A DNA stretch of 64,000 nucleotides from positions 310,001 to 374,000 of the forward strand of contig NZ_QPJD01000007.1 of NCBI RefSeq assembly GCF_003337375.1, in the 5' to 3' direction. Below the pieces are notes generated by a model. It was not told where the DNA came from. It did no database searches and saw nothing but the letters and a program-made list of their open reading frames with translations. Of the stretch, positions 56,580-64,000 are shown piece by piece. Position numbers and translations under genes: made by a program. This DNA comes from Paenibacillus prosopidis. GTDB taxonomy: Bacteria > Bacillota > Bacilli > Paenibacillales > Paenibacillaceae. Within the stretch, counting starts at the first letter, position 1, and every line of letters begins with the position of its first letter.

Positions 56580-57104
56580 CTAGTTTAAAATACTCCGCGT
56601 GTCGTCATCGGGCACTGCAATCTCGCTGCGCCTAATCTCCCGCATCGGATTGCCGCCTACAAACGCATAGGCCGGCACATCCTTATGGACGATAGAACCG
56701 GCTGCTATCACGGCATGATCACCAATGGTAACACCGGGTAATACCGTTGAATTCGCACCGATCATTACGTTCGATCCGATCTTGACGTCACCCAGCCGGT
56801 ACTCCTTGATTAAATACTCATGCGTCAAAATCGTTGTATTGTATCCAATTATTGAATTGCTGCCTACCGTAATACGTTCCGGGAAGAAGACATCAACCAT
56901 CACCATTAAGGCAAAGGCGGTATGCTCTCCGACCTTCATACCGAGCAATCGGCGGTAAATCCAATTTTTAAGCGGAAGGACCGGACAATACCGCGCCAGC
57001 TGTATGCAAATGAAATTACGAACGGACTTCGCTCGGCTCACTGTCGAATAGACCTGCCACAGCGCATTTGGCCCTTCCACCGGATAGCGTTCAACGTTTC
57101 GCAA
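56580..57104 (-). CDS. yvoF: Left-handed beta-helix acyltransferase, YvoF-like
   Basis: About 174 aa. Hexapeptide repeats ([59 protein letters not shown]) place it among maltose/galactoside O-acetyltransferase-like enzymes. The N-terminal [21 protein letters not shown] agrees with YvoF of the B. subtilis hprK operon. The frame opens at 57128, but TTG 57104 behind GGGAG fits that alignment better and still overlaps the ppaX end. The acceptor substrate is unknown. Confidence 0.8.
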   Translation of the reverse strand: MRNVERYPVEGPNALWQVYSTVSRAKSVRNFICIQLARYCPVLPLKNWIYRRLLGMKVGEHTAFALMVMVDVFFPERITVGSNSIIGYNTTILTHEYLIKEYRLGDVKIGSNVMIGANSTVLPGVTIGDHAVIAAGSIVHKDVPAYAFVGGNPMREIRRSEIAVPDDDTRSILN

Positions 57105-57762
57105 ACGGCTCCCGCTCCATTCCGACAAATGAATAAAGATCGCGCATATCGTTAATCACGTGGTGTGCTCCCGCTTCCTTCAAGATTTGCTCACCCTTCA
57201 GCGACCAGGCAACGCCAACAGCTGTAGTGCCGGCCGCAACGGCAGATTGCATATCGACTGTGCTGTCTCCGACCATTAGGGTCGTCGCCGGATCCGCGCC
57301 AAGCAGTCCAATCGCTTTGCTTACAGGTTCAGGATGCGGCTTGGGATTTTCTACGTCATCAATCGTAACGATCGCATCGACGTAGTCAAATATGCCGACA
57401 AACTTTAAGCCGCGTTCGGTCGTCAAACGCATTTTCGTCGTAACGACTCCGATTTGAATGCCTTTGCCGTGCAGCGTTTCAAGCACCTCGCCCACATAAT
57501 CGAACGGCTTCACGAGCTCATCATGCAGCCGCAAGTTCACTTCACGATAGGCTGCGACCAGATGCGACACCTCATCGAGACCGGAGAACAGACGCATTTG
57601 ATCGGTAAGGGGCTGTCCCATGCTGGGAATGATATGTTCTCTTCCGAAGCCTTCTGGTACTACTCCCTGCAGAGATTCTATGAACGAGCGAATAATAAGC
57701 TCATTGGTGTCTAGTATCGTGCCGTCCAAATCGAACAGCATCGTTTTTATATTGCCCGTCAT
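57091..57762 (-). CDS. ppaX: Pyrophosphatase PpaX
   Basis: The 223-residue HAD-superfamily enzyme has [15 protein letters not shown] (nucleophile Asp about 10), [24 protein letters not shown] and [17 protein letters not shown]. In Bacillus it hydrolyses the pyrophosphate released when HprK dephosphorylates P-Ser-HPr. It is in the same operon as hprK and lgt. Confidence 0.94.
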   Translation of the reverse strand: MTGNIKTMLFDLDGTILDTNELIIRSFIESLQGVVPEGFGREHIIPSMGQPLTDQMRLFSGLDEVSHLVAAYREVNLRLHDELVKPFDYVGEVLETLHGKGIQIGVVTTKMRLTTERGLKFVGIFDYVDAIVTIDDVENPKPHPEPVSKAIGLLGADPATTLMVGDSTVDMQSAVAAGTTAVGVAWSLKGEQILKEAGAHHVINDMRDLYSFVGMEREPFAKR

Positions 57763-57780
57763 CGTAAAACCCCTCCTAAA

Positions 57781-58785
57781 TTACTCCTGCCCTTTGCTAT
57801 CCTTAGTCTCGGGTGCGCTCTCGTTCCCTTTACGTTCAACCGCTGCTTTATATACGCCGTCGTTTCGTTCCGGTTTGCTTGTTACGATTGGATCAAGATA
57901 GCGCTCCGACGCGAGACCTGTACGGCGCCGCACAACGATAAGAACAATGGCCCCAAGGATGAGCAGCAAAGCAAGTGCTTGCGAAATACGGATATTGCCA
58001 TAAGCAGGATCCAAATAACCTTGTTTAAATACAAGCTCCATCGGTGACCAAAGCCCATTAATGAATGAAGCAAGCCATTGCGGTCCGATAAACGCCAAGC
58101 TGTCCGTACGCAGCGCTTCAATGAAGAAGCGGCCGATCGAGTACCAAATAAAGTAGCTGGCCACCAATTCGCCCGCCCGTAAAAACCTTTGTCGGCGAAG
58201 CACGAACAAGATCCCAATACCGACTAAGCTCCATAGCGATTCATACAAAAATGCCGGATGGCGGTATGCACCTTCTATTAGCATCTGATCAACGATAAAT
58301 GATGGCAAATTGAGCGTATCGCGTAGAAAAGACTCGCTTACTTCTCCGCCGTAAGCTTCCTGATTCATGAAGTTGCCCCAGCGGCCAATCATTTGACCCG
58401 CAAGCAGAGAAGGTGCGCAAATGTCTACCATACGCCAGAAATTATACCCTTTGTAGCGGAAATAGAAATATCCGCAAATAAACGCCCCGATCAGCGCACC
58501 GTAAATCGCGATGCCGCCGTTCCATATTTTGAATACATCGAGAAAGTTTCCTTTATAATCTTCCCATTTGAACGCCACATAATAAATCCGCGCTCCAATA
58601 ATGGCCGAAGGAACGCCGAGCAGCAGCAAATCCATGAAGAAGTCCGGCTTGATCCCGAACCGTTTCCCTTCCTGCACCGCGAGCAGCAGGCCGACTAAAG
58701 CTGCCGTACCCAAAATAATGCCGTACCAATGCACCTCGATCGCCCCAAGCGTAAAGGCGATTGGATTAAGTAACAATGTCTTCAT
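57781..58785 (-). CDS. lgt: Prolipoprotein diacylglyceryl transferase
   Basis: 334 aa from ATG 58785 behind AAAGGAG, with about seven membrane helices. It carries IGGIAIYG-like WNGGIAIYGALIGAF, the Lgt signature GRWGNFMNQEAYGG (about 139-152) and RHPAFLYES. It transfers diacylglycerol to lipobox cysteines, for example in the GerC-like lipoprotein at 206. A charged C-terminal tail of about 45 residues is longer than usual. Confidence 0.95.
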   Translation of the reverse strand: MKTLLLNPIAFTLGAIEVHWYGIILGTAALVGLLLAVQEGKRFGIKPDFFMDLLLLGVPSAIIGARIYYVAFKWEDYKGNFLDVFKIWNGGIAIYGALIGAFICGYFYFRYKGYNFWRMVDICAPSLLAGQMIGRWGNFMNQEAYGGEVSESFLRDTLNLPSFIVDQMLIEGAYRHPAFLYESLWSLVGIGILFVLRRQRFLRAGELVASYFIWYSIGRFFIEALRTDSLAFIGPQWLASFINGLWSPMELVFKQGYLDPAYGNIRISQALALLLILGAIVLIVVRRRTGLASERYLDPIVTSKPERNDGVYKAAVERKGNESAPETKDSKGQE

Positions 58786-58805
58786 TATGGATATCTCCTT
58801 TAGAA

Positions 58806-59744
58806 TCAATCGTATTCGTCCATATCGTCTGCAATCGTTTCCGTGAGCTTGTTCGTAAACTGCAGCGCCGCGTTATAACCCATCCGTTTCAAACGGAAGT
58901 TCATAGCCGCCACTTCAATAATTACGGCTAAGTTTCGACCCGGACGTACAGGCACGGTAACGAGCGGAACATCGGTTTCAATAATACGCGTCGTCTCTTC
59001 ATCGAGACCGAGGCGATCATACTGCTTATCCTGCTGCCAGTTCTCCAGCTTAATGACGAGACCGATCCGCTTCTGCGTGCGGACCGCTCCCGCTCCGAAC
59101 AAGGTCATGACATTAATAATACCTAGACCCCGGATTTCAAGCAGGTGGCGAATCAGTTCCGGAGCGCTGCCGTGCAGCTGTCCATCCGACGTTTGGCGAA
59201 TTTCGACCGCATCGTCGGCGACAAGCCGATGTCCGCGCTTCACAAGCTCCAGTGCCGTTTCGCTTTTACCGATGCCGCTTCCGCCGGTAATGAGCATGCC
59301 TACACCGTAAACGTCTACCAGAACGCCGTGAATCGTTGCAGTCGGCGCCAATTTTCTCTCAAGGAAATCGGTAATGCGGCTTGAAAGAATCGTTGTCGCC
59401 ACGTTGCTGCGCAGCACCGGAATATTGCTTTCGTTAGATTGATCGATTAACTCCTGCGGCGCTTCAAGACCTCTGGTCAAAATAATGCATGGCGTATCCT
59501 CGTTACAAAGACGCACCATCCGATCCTTCCTGTCTTCACTGTCGAGCATGTTCAGGAATGATATTTCCGTTCGTCCGAGCAGCTGTACCCGCTCGCTTGG
59601 ATGGTAGTGGAAATAACCGGCCATCTCAAGACCGGGCCGATACAAATCATCTACTGTAATGGCTCGCTTAAGTCCGTCCTCTCCGGCAATAATCTCGAGC
59701 TGAAATTGCTGGACGAGCTCAGACACTTTTACTTTTTTCGGCAT
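58806..59744 (-). CDS. hprK: HPr kinase/phosphorylase
   Basis: 312 aa from ATG 59744 behind GAGGGAGG. The P-loop [14 protein letters not shown] (about 151-164), the HprK signature [15 protein letters not shown] and [20 protein letters not shown] are present. It phosphorylates HPr at Ser46 with ATP or pyrophosphate when glycolytic intermediates are high, and removes the phosphate otherwise, setting catabolite control through CcpA. It is the first gene of hprK-lgt-ppaX-yvoF. The substrate HPr is encoded at 40683. Confidence 0.96.
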   Translation of the reverse strand: MPKKVKVSELVQQFQLEIIAGEDGLKRAITVDDLYRPGLEMAGYFHYHPSERVQLLGRTEISFLNMLDSEDRKDRMVRLCNEDTPCIILTRGLEAPQELIDQSNESNIPVLRSNVATTILSSRITDFLERKLAPTATIHGVLVDVYGVGMLITGGSGIGKSETALELVKRGHRLVADDAVEIRQTSDGQLHGSAPELIRHLLEIRGLGIINVMTLFGAGAVRTQKRIGLVIKLENWQQDKQYDRLGLDEETTRIIETDVPLVTVPVRPGRNLAVIIEVAAMNFRLKRMGYNAALQFTNKLTETIADDMDEYD

Positions 59745-59817
59745 TGTACGGCCTCCCTCATGTGGCACCTGCATTATGTGTAATATGAATGTCTCTTACC
59801 AATGTCTTCATCGTAAA

Positions 59818-59862
59818 GGAAAAAGGCGCTAAACGCAACGTTTCCTCCGCTGCTTAGCACCC
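59818..59862 (-). terminator. Terminator of the ECF sigma operon
   Basis: GGTGCTAA/TTAGCGCC stem-loop followed by TTTTT on the minus strand, just past the stop at 59867. Confidence 0.8.
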
Positions 59863-59866
59863 TCTT

Positions 59867-61240
59867 CTACTTGATTTTTATACTTACAGGCTCCAACACA
59901 TAACCCGGATACTGCTTCACATCAAATGTTAACGGCTGCTTGTATTCCGCTTTCGGAATCCTATAATAATAGTAAGCTGGCGTGGCGCCGCTCGCGCTCC
60001 ACTCGATCTGTACGCCGCTCCGGTCCAAAATAGGATAGGTCTTGCCTCCGGCATCCTTAAAAGTACCTTTATGCTCAAAAAAAGTATAGCCTAACATAGC
60101 ATCTGTTTTATCCAAATTGGACATGCCGATTCGGAGATCAATCCCATCCGCTGTTTGCTCGATGCTATCCAATGCAATTCTTTGATCCGGCGCGGCGATG
60201 GTTTCCCCTGTTTCCGTATTAATAACAAACGTCTTATATCTTTCAGATAAATATAATCCTTCAGCGACGAGCGTAAGCTCCTTCGGCTGCTCAAAGTAGC
60301 TGCTCTGGAAGTGAAACGTCATTTCCGCATCGAGCTCTCCGAAGCCCCCTTTTGACGTATACCGCCTCCCCTTCTCATCCACAAGAGCCATATTGATAAA
60401 GCTGTTTGATCGTTTTACATTAGCCGGATCGCTAACTACAGTCAGCTTAACTTGCAGAGGGGTAATGACTGCGTCCTTGATCGTGAATCGTTGGCCTGCT
60501 ATTTCAAAAGGCTTATCTAGATGGAATACTTCCCTTTTACCTTTAAAACGATCATGATCAACGGGAAATTCGGCCTCCAACCACTCTCCCTCTAGCTTAA
60601 CGCTGAAGCGAATACGCTGCGGCAGCTTCTCATTCTCAACCATTACCGCATCAATATAATCGTGCAAGATTGTTCCAGCGTTTTCGCTATCTCCAATTGG
60701 AAAATGCGACGAGGAAATGCCGCCCATAACCTCCATGCCATTTTCATCAAGCAATCTATAATTGTCAATTTCCGATTGATCCGTCACTCCCGGCCCCTCG
60801 ACCGAGTATAAAATAACGAGCCTTCCCTCATCTGCAATAATTCCGTCCACCGTAAGCTTATAACCGTTCTTCTCGACCGATACGTTCACCGGTTGTATGA
60901 ATTCATTATCCAGTGCCGCCAACAGCGACTTATCCCCTTCAATAAGCTTAACAAATCCGCTTAAGCCAGGAATATCCCTCACCACAGCTGCAAAAGCAGG
61001 AGATACACGCACGAACGCGGTAAGCAGCAAAATCATGCACAACGCTGATACGCTTATGAGCAAACTCAGTCTATTCCGTCTTCCTCTTCGGGCTCGCTTA
61101 AGCCCCTGCTCCAAGCCCCGTCGAATTGCTGCATCTAACGCCGCTTCCGGCAGACCCTCCATTGCCCTGTCCACTCGTTCTCTATCATTCCGCATACCCG
61201 GAACGCTCTGCTCCAACTCCGTCTCCATTTCCGCGCTCAT
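59867..61240 (-). CDS. DUF4179-type membrane protein, probable anti-sigma factor
   Basis: The 457-residue protein has a cytoplasmic N-terminus (about 1-58), a single transmembrane helix (about 59-80, LSLLISVSALCMILLLTAF) and a long extracytoplasmic beta-rich part with the DUF4179 pattern (FAAVVRDIPGLSGFVKLIEGDK, VEKNGYKLTVDGIIADEGRLVI). It starts inside the sigma-factor gene (56-bp overlap) behind an excellent AAGGAGGGG site, so translation is coupled. The context suggests it holds the ECF sigma factor inactive; this is inference. Confidence 0.82.
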   Translation of the reverse strand: MSAEMETELEQSVPGMRNDRERVDRAMEGLPEAALDAAIRRGLEQGLKRARRGRRNRLSLLISVSALCMILLLTAFVRVSPAFAAVVRDIPGLSGFVKLIEGDKSLLAALDNEFIQPVNVSVEKNGYKLTVDGIIADEGRLVILYSVEGPGVTDQSEIDNYRLLDENGMEVMGGISSSHFPIGDSENAGTILHDYIDAVMVENEKLPQRIRFSVKLEGEWLEAEFPVDHDRFKGKREVFHLDKPFEIAGQRFTIKDAVITPLQVKLTVVSDPANVKRSNSFINMALVDEKGRRYTSKGGFGELDAEMTFHFQSSYFEQPKELTLVAEGLYLSERYKTFVINTETGETIAAPDQRIALDSIEQTADGIDLRIGMSNLDKTDAMLGYTFFEHKGTFKDAGGKTYPILDRSGVQIEWSASGATPAYYYYRIPKAEYKQPLTFDVKQYPGYVLEPVSIKIK

Positions 61241-61769
61241 CCTGTATCCCCTCCTTTATAACTGCCATATCGCTTCTTAAAATTCGAAGCGCCTTGTTCA
61301 ACCACGTCCGTATCGTCCCATCCGGCTTCTGCAGCAGCTCTGCAATTTCTGTAATCGTCATATCTCGATAATATTTCAGTGCTATAACCATACGGTAATT
61401 GGCGGGAAGCGCCTGCACTTGAGCTGCTAAATCGAGGCGTACCGCGGCATCATCAGGATGTGTCTCTCCTTCAAATCGCTGCACGTACGCCTCCACCGGT
61501 TTTTCCCTTATCTTCTTTTTCCGCTCATCCATACAGACACGGATTAAGATCTGAATCATCCACGTCGTAAAAAATTTCGGTTCCCGCAATGTATGCCTTT
61601 TCGTCCAAACCCGGCATACCGTCTCTTGAATCGCTTCAAGCGTATCTGTCTCATTGCGCATATAAGAATAAGCAATGCCATACAATTGCTGCTTATCCAT
61701 ATCGATGCGCTTCAGCAGCGCTTCTTCATCGCCTCTAATCGCGGCCGCAGCGCACTCATCTCTATCCAT
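61185..61769 (-). CDS. ECF-type RNA polymerase sigma factor
   Basis: The 194-residue protein has region 2 (YGIAYSYMRNETDTLEAIQETVCRVW, FFTTWMIQILIRVCMDERKKK; about 30-85) and region 4 (ALPANYRMVIALKYYRDMTITEIAELL and GTIRTWLNKALRILR; about 115-170), the short sigma-70 form of ECF factors such as SigV and its relatives. Its gene overlaps that of a DUF4179 membrane protein. The stress sensed is unknown, and no obvious autoregulated promoter was identified. Confidence 0.9.
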   Translation of the reverse strand: MDRDECAAAAIRGDEEALLKRIDMDKQQLYGIAYSYMRNETDTLEAIQETVCRVWTKRHTLREPKFFTTWMIQILIRVCMDERKKKIREKPVEAYVQRFEGETHPDDAAVRLDLAAQVQALPANYRMVIALKYYRDMTITEIAELLQKPDGTIRTWLNKALRILRSDMAVIKEGIQDERGNGDGVGAERSGYAE

Positions 61770-61856
61770 GCCGTGCCTCCCCGCTTGCTATCCCATCGAC
61801 ATTTCTGTTGTCTTTCCTATTAGACGCGCGAGCCGGGCATACGGTTTTCGGATAAC

Positions 61857-61892
61857 AAAAAAAAAAGCCGTTGGAATTATCCAACGGCTCTC
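61857..61892 (-). terminator. Terminator after the msmX-like gene
   Basis: AGCCGTTGGA/TCCAACGGCT stem followed by ten or more T residues on the minus strand. Confidence 0.9.
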
Positions 61893-61907
61893 TTCGCATA
61901 CTATTTA

Positions 61908-63029
61908 TTAATTTTCAAAAATGTTAAGTTCAGTAGCTTTGTCGAACAAGTGTACTTTGTTCATGTCAAGAGCAAGCTTAACGCTTACGCCGTCACGAAC
62001 GCCGGCGCGGCCGTCAACACGAGCGATAACCGTGTCAGTACCAATGCCGTTCAGATACAGGTACATCTCGTGACCAAGGTTCTCAGCAACCTCAACATTC
62101 GCGTTAACGATTGTTTGCGGGGAAGCTTCCAGGAATACCGGCTCTTCGTGAAGATCCTCTGGACGAATACCGAGAATCACTTCTTTGCCGATATAGCCTT
62201 TCGAACGAAGCGTTGCCGCTTTGCCTTCAGGAACAACTACGTCAACACCGCTTGCTTTGAAGCGAAGCGCACCGCCTTGCTCTGTAAGCGTACCACTGAT
62301 GAAGTTCATCGATGGAGCGCCGATAAAGCCTGCAACGAAGATGTTAACCGGGTGGTTGTACAGCTCTTCTGGAGAAGCCGTTTGTTGAATGAAACCGTCT
62401 TTCATAACTACGATACGGTCACCCATCGTCATAGCTTCGATTTGGTCATGCGTTACGTAGATTGTAGTTGTTTCAAGACGTTTTGTCAGCTTGCTGATTT
62501 CAGCGCGCATTTGTCCACGAAGTTTCGCGTCCAAGTTGGAAAGCGGCTCATCCATCAAGAATACTTGCGGCTCACGAACGATTGCGCGTCCTAGAGCGAC
62601 ACGTTGACGTTGACCACCGGAAAGTGCTTTTGGTTTGCGGTCAAGCAAATGCTCGATATCAAGAATTTTAGCAGCTTCACGAACGCGTTTGTCGATGTCT
62701 GCTTTTTTGAATTTACGAAGTTTAAGGCCGAACGCCATGTTTTGGTAAACGTTCATGTGCGGGTACAACGCGTAGGATTGGAATACCATCGCGATGTCGC
62801 GGTCTTTAGGAGCAACGTCGTTCACTAGACGGTCGCCGATGAACAATTTACCTTCAGAAATTTCTTCAAGACCTGCAATCATACGAAGAGTTGTCGATTT
62901 ACCGCAACCGGATGGTCCTACCAAAACCAGAAATTCTTTGTCCTTAATGTCTAAGTTAACGTCAGTAACCGATGCTTTGTCGGAACCCGGGTATTTTTTG
63001 TAAATGCCTTCTAAACGTACGCCTGCCAT
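61908..63029 (-). CDS. msmX: Sugar ABC transporter ATP-binding protein, MsmX/UgpC-like
   Basis: The 373-residue ATPase has Walker A VGPSGCGKSTT (about 37-47), the Q loop VFQSYALYPHMNV, signature LSGGQRQRVALGRAI, Walker B VFLMDEPLSNLDA and the H loop TIYVTHDQ. A C-terminal TOBE domain typical of the CUT1 family follows. It probably energises several carbohydrate importers, as MsmX does in B. subtilis, because no permease or binding-protein gene is next to it. Monocistronic with a strong terminator. Confidence 0.92.
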   Translation of the reverse strand: MAGVRLEGIYKKYPGSDKASVTDVNLDIKDKEFLVLVGPSGCGKSTTLRMIAGLEEISEGKLFIGDRLVNDVAPKDRDIAMVFQSYALYPHMNVYQNMAFGLKLRKFKKADIDKRVREAAKILDIEHLLDRKPKALSGGQRQRVALGRAIVREPQVFLMDEPLSNLDAKLRGQMRAEISKLTKRLETTTIYVTHDQIEAMTMGDRIVVMKDGFIQQTASPEELYNHPVNIFVAGFIGAPSMNFISGTLTEQGGALRFKASGVDVVVPEGKAATLRSKGYIGKEVILGIRPEDLHEEPVFLEASPQTIVNANVEVAENLGHEMYLYLNGIGTDTVIARVDGRAGVRDGVSVKLALDMNKVHLFDKATELNIFEN

Positions 63030-63118
63030 GATAAGTTTCCCCCTAAAAAGAAATTTCGATATGCCTATATCTTATCCCACGCACGAGTCTGTGACTATGC
63101 ACATACTTTACAAAAAAA

Positions 63119-64000
63119 CTAATTTCTTTTCGTAACTTTATACAATAGTAATATAATTTTAACTAGTACGGCATCACGAAATTGACGAACATCAAGGCCA
63201 GTTTCTTGTTTTAACTTATCTAAACGATATAATAACGTGTTGCGATGAATGTATAATTTCTTAGCCGTTTCACTTACATTGCAATCCAATGTGAAAAACG
63301 TCTCAAGCGTGCTCAACATTTCCGACTCAACGAACAGATCGGCTCTCTTAAGCGATTGCTCCAAATACTTAGACCGCTGCGCTTCGGGAATAGCATTCAA
63401 TAATCGTTCCAGCTGCAACATCCAAGGCAAATGTATATTGGTGCCAACGTGAAATTTCCGGCCTAAGTTAATCGTCTCCCGCAGCAGTATTGTCGTCTCT
63501 ACTATTCCTTTAGCAGGGGTTGTCGGATGTGTTACTGCCAGATGACATTCACCGATCCATTCACTGGCAAGCATTTCGTGCAAACCTGAGCCTATCGATG
63601 CTAAGCTGTCCTCTATCGTTTCTTCCTCTTGATCATCAAACGTATCGGAATCCTCGTCTCTAAGCAGCGAAAGCGGTCCCCAAATGAGCCATTCCTGGCT
63701 TTTGAGTGGAATGAGCAGTACGTCCTCCGACAAAAATGAATGCAGGAGCTTCTCCAGCTCCGTATATACAGCTTGCTTCGTATTCGATTGCTCTGTTACG
63801 AGTAAGAAGGGAATCATTTCATTAAACAAACGGCTGCCGACCGTTAAATGATCAGGTAATGAATAAGCAGGCTCATCTGCTTCAAGCTGCTTCTGTATCC
63901 ACTCGCTCAGCTTAAGGGCATTTCTTTCCGTTTCCGATAGCGCTGCCGCCTTCAACTGCGTCAGATCACTCCTGCCGCGCTTGAGTGTCCAGCTAATTAA
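63119..64000 (-). CDS. PucR/CdaR-type transcriptional regulator (partial, 5' end beyond the window)
   Basis: The frame stays open to the window edge (reading LISWTLKRGRSDLTQLKAAA before the TTG at 63955), so the start is outside. The C-terminus holds the PucR-type HTH: LETFFTLDCNVSETAKKLYIHRNTLLYRLDKLKQETGLDVRQF in the last 65 residues (given here in part: CNVSETAKKLYIHRNTLLYR). The middle resembles a GGDEF-like or sensor region of CdaR-type proteins. It is immediately upstream of msmX in the same direction and might control it; this is inference from position. Confidence 0.8.
   Translation of the reverse strand, partial: LISWTLKRGRSDLTQLKAAALSETERNALKLSEWIQKQLEADEPAYSLPDHLTVGSRLFNEMIPFLLVTEQSNTKQAVYTELEKLLHSFLSEDVLLIPLKSQEWLIWGPLSLLRDEDSDTFDDQEEETIEDSLASIGSGLHEMLASEWIGECHLAVTHPTTPAKGIVETTILLRETINLGRKFHVGTNIHLPWMLQLERLLNAIPEAQRSKYLEQSLKRADLFVESEMLSTLETFFTLDCNVSETAKKLYIHRNTLLYRLDKLKQETGLDVRQFRDAVLVKIILLLYKVTKRN

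Overview
The window looks like chromosomal DNA of an endospore-forming Firmicute close to Paenibacillus. The reasons are a spore germination (Ger) operon, CotF-type coat proteins, a KinB-like sporulation kinase, CggR, CtsR and HprK regulation, strong AGGAGG-type ribosome binding sites, and gene order that follows Bacillus subtilis in several blocks (cggR-gapA-pgk-tpiA-gpmI-eno, secG-rnr-smpB-ssrA, yvcD-trxB-rapZ-yvcK-whiA-HPr, hisZ to hisIE, hprK-lgt-ppaX-yvoF). All assignments come from reading the sequence and translations; no database search was run.

Layout. 1-2808: spore germination receptor operon (gerA, gerC, start of gerB; minus strand). 2809-8420: a cyclic-di-GMP-I riboswitch and attenuator ahead of a small zinc-ribbon protein, an MFS exporter, a sodium-dependent amino-acid transporter (frameshifted) with its tiny MetS-like subunit, a KinB-like kinase, and two small acidic SASP-like proteins. 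8547-9607: stress-like protein plus two CotF coat proteins. 9677-12200: glgC-glgD with a promoter, a cre site and a 30-codon leader ORF. 12201-17386: small membrane proteins and a NarL-type two-component pair whose regulator is frameshifted. 17508-21951: tightly overlapping operon of a short DnaE-type polymerase, a DUF72 protein and a family-4-like uracil-DNA glycosylase.

22117-26447 is the most unusual part. The functional ssrA (tmRNA) gene at 26082-26447 is followed, on its 3' side, by three progressively more degraded copies of its own 3' end, each with its own intrinsic terminator. They separate three small cargo modules: an alpha/beta hydrolase; cspA with a YdjO-like gene; and an SDR, an HTH protein and small ORFs. 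This reads as serial site-specific integration at the tmRNA gene. No integrase remains in the window.

26718-40367 is core: smpB, cutC, a second csp gene with the same terminator-like 5' leader as the island copy, rnr with a long Arg/Gly-rich tail, secG, the complete lower-glycolysis operon with a recognisable CggR operator, tRNA-Arg(CCG), and clpP under a CtsR box. 40387-49950: HPr, whiA, yvcK, rapZ, a ROK glucokinase, trxB, a TPR protein, prs and a histidinol-phosphatase. 50032-56378: histidine operon hisZ-G-D-B-H-F-IE without hisA and with repeat-bearing spacers. 56580-59744: hprK-lgt-ppaX-yvoF. 59867-64000: ECF sigma factor with its membrane partner, an MsmX-like sugar ABC ATPase, and a PucR-type regulator cut by the window end.

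Several genes serve one control circuit: HprK, a HPr with both His15 and Ser46, RapZ and YvcK, CggR over glycolysis, and cre-like sites. Two separate single-base frameshifts (near 4982 and 16256) raise the possibility of residual sequencing errors.
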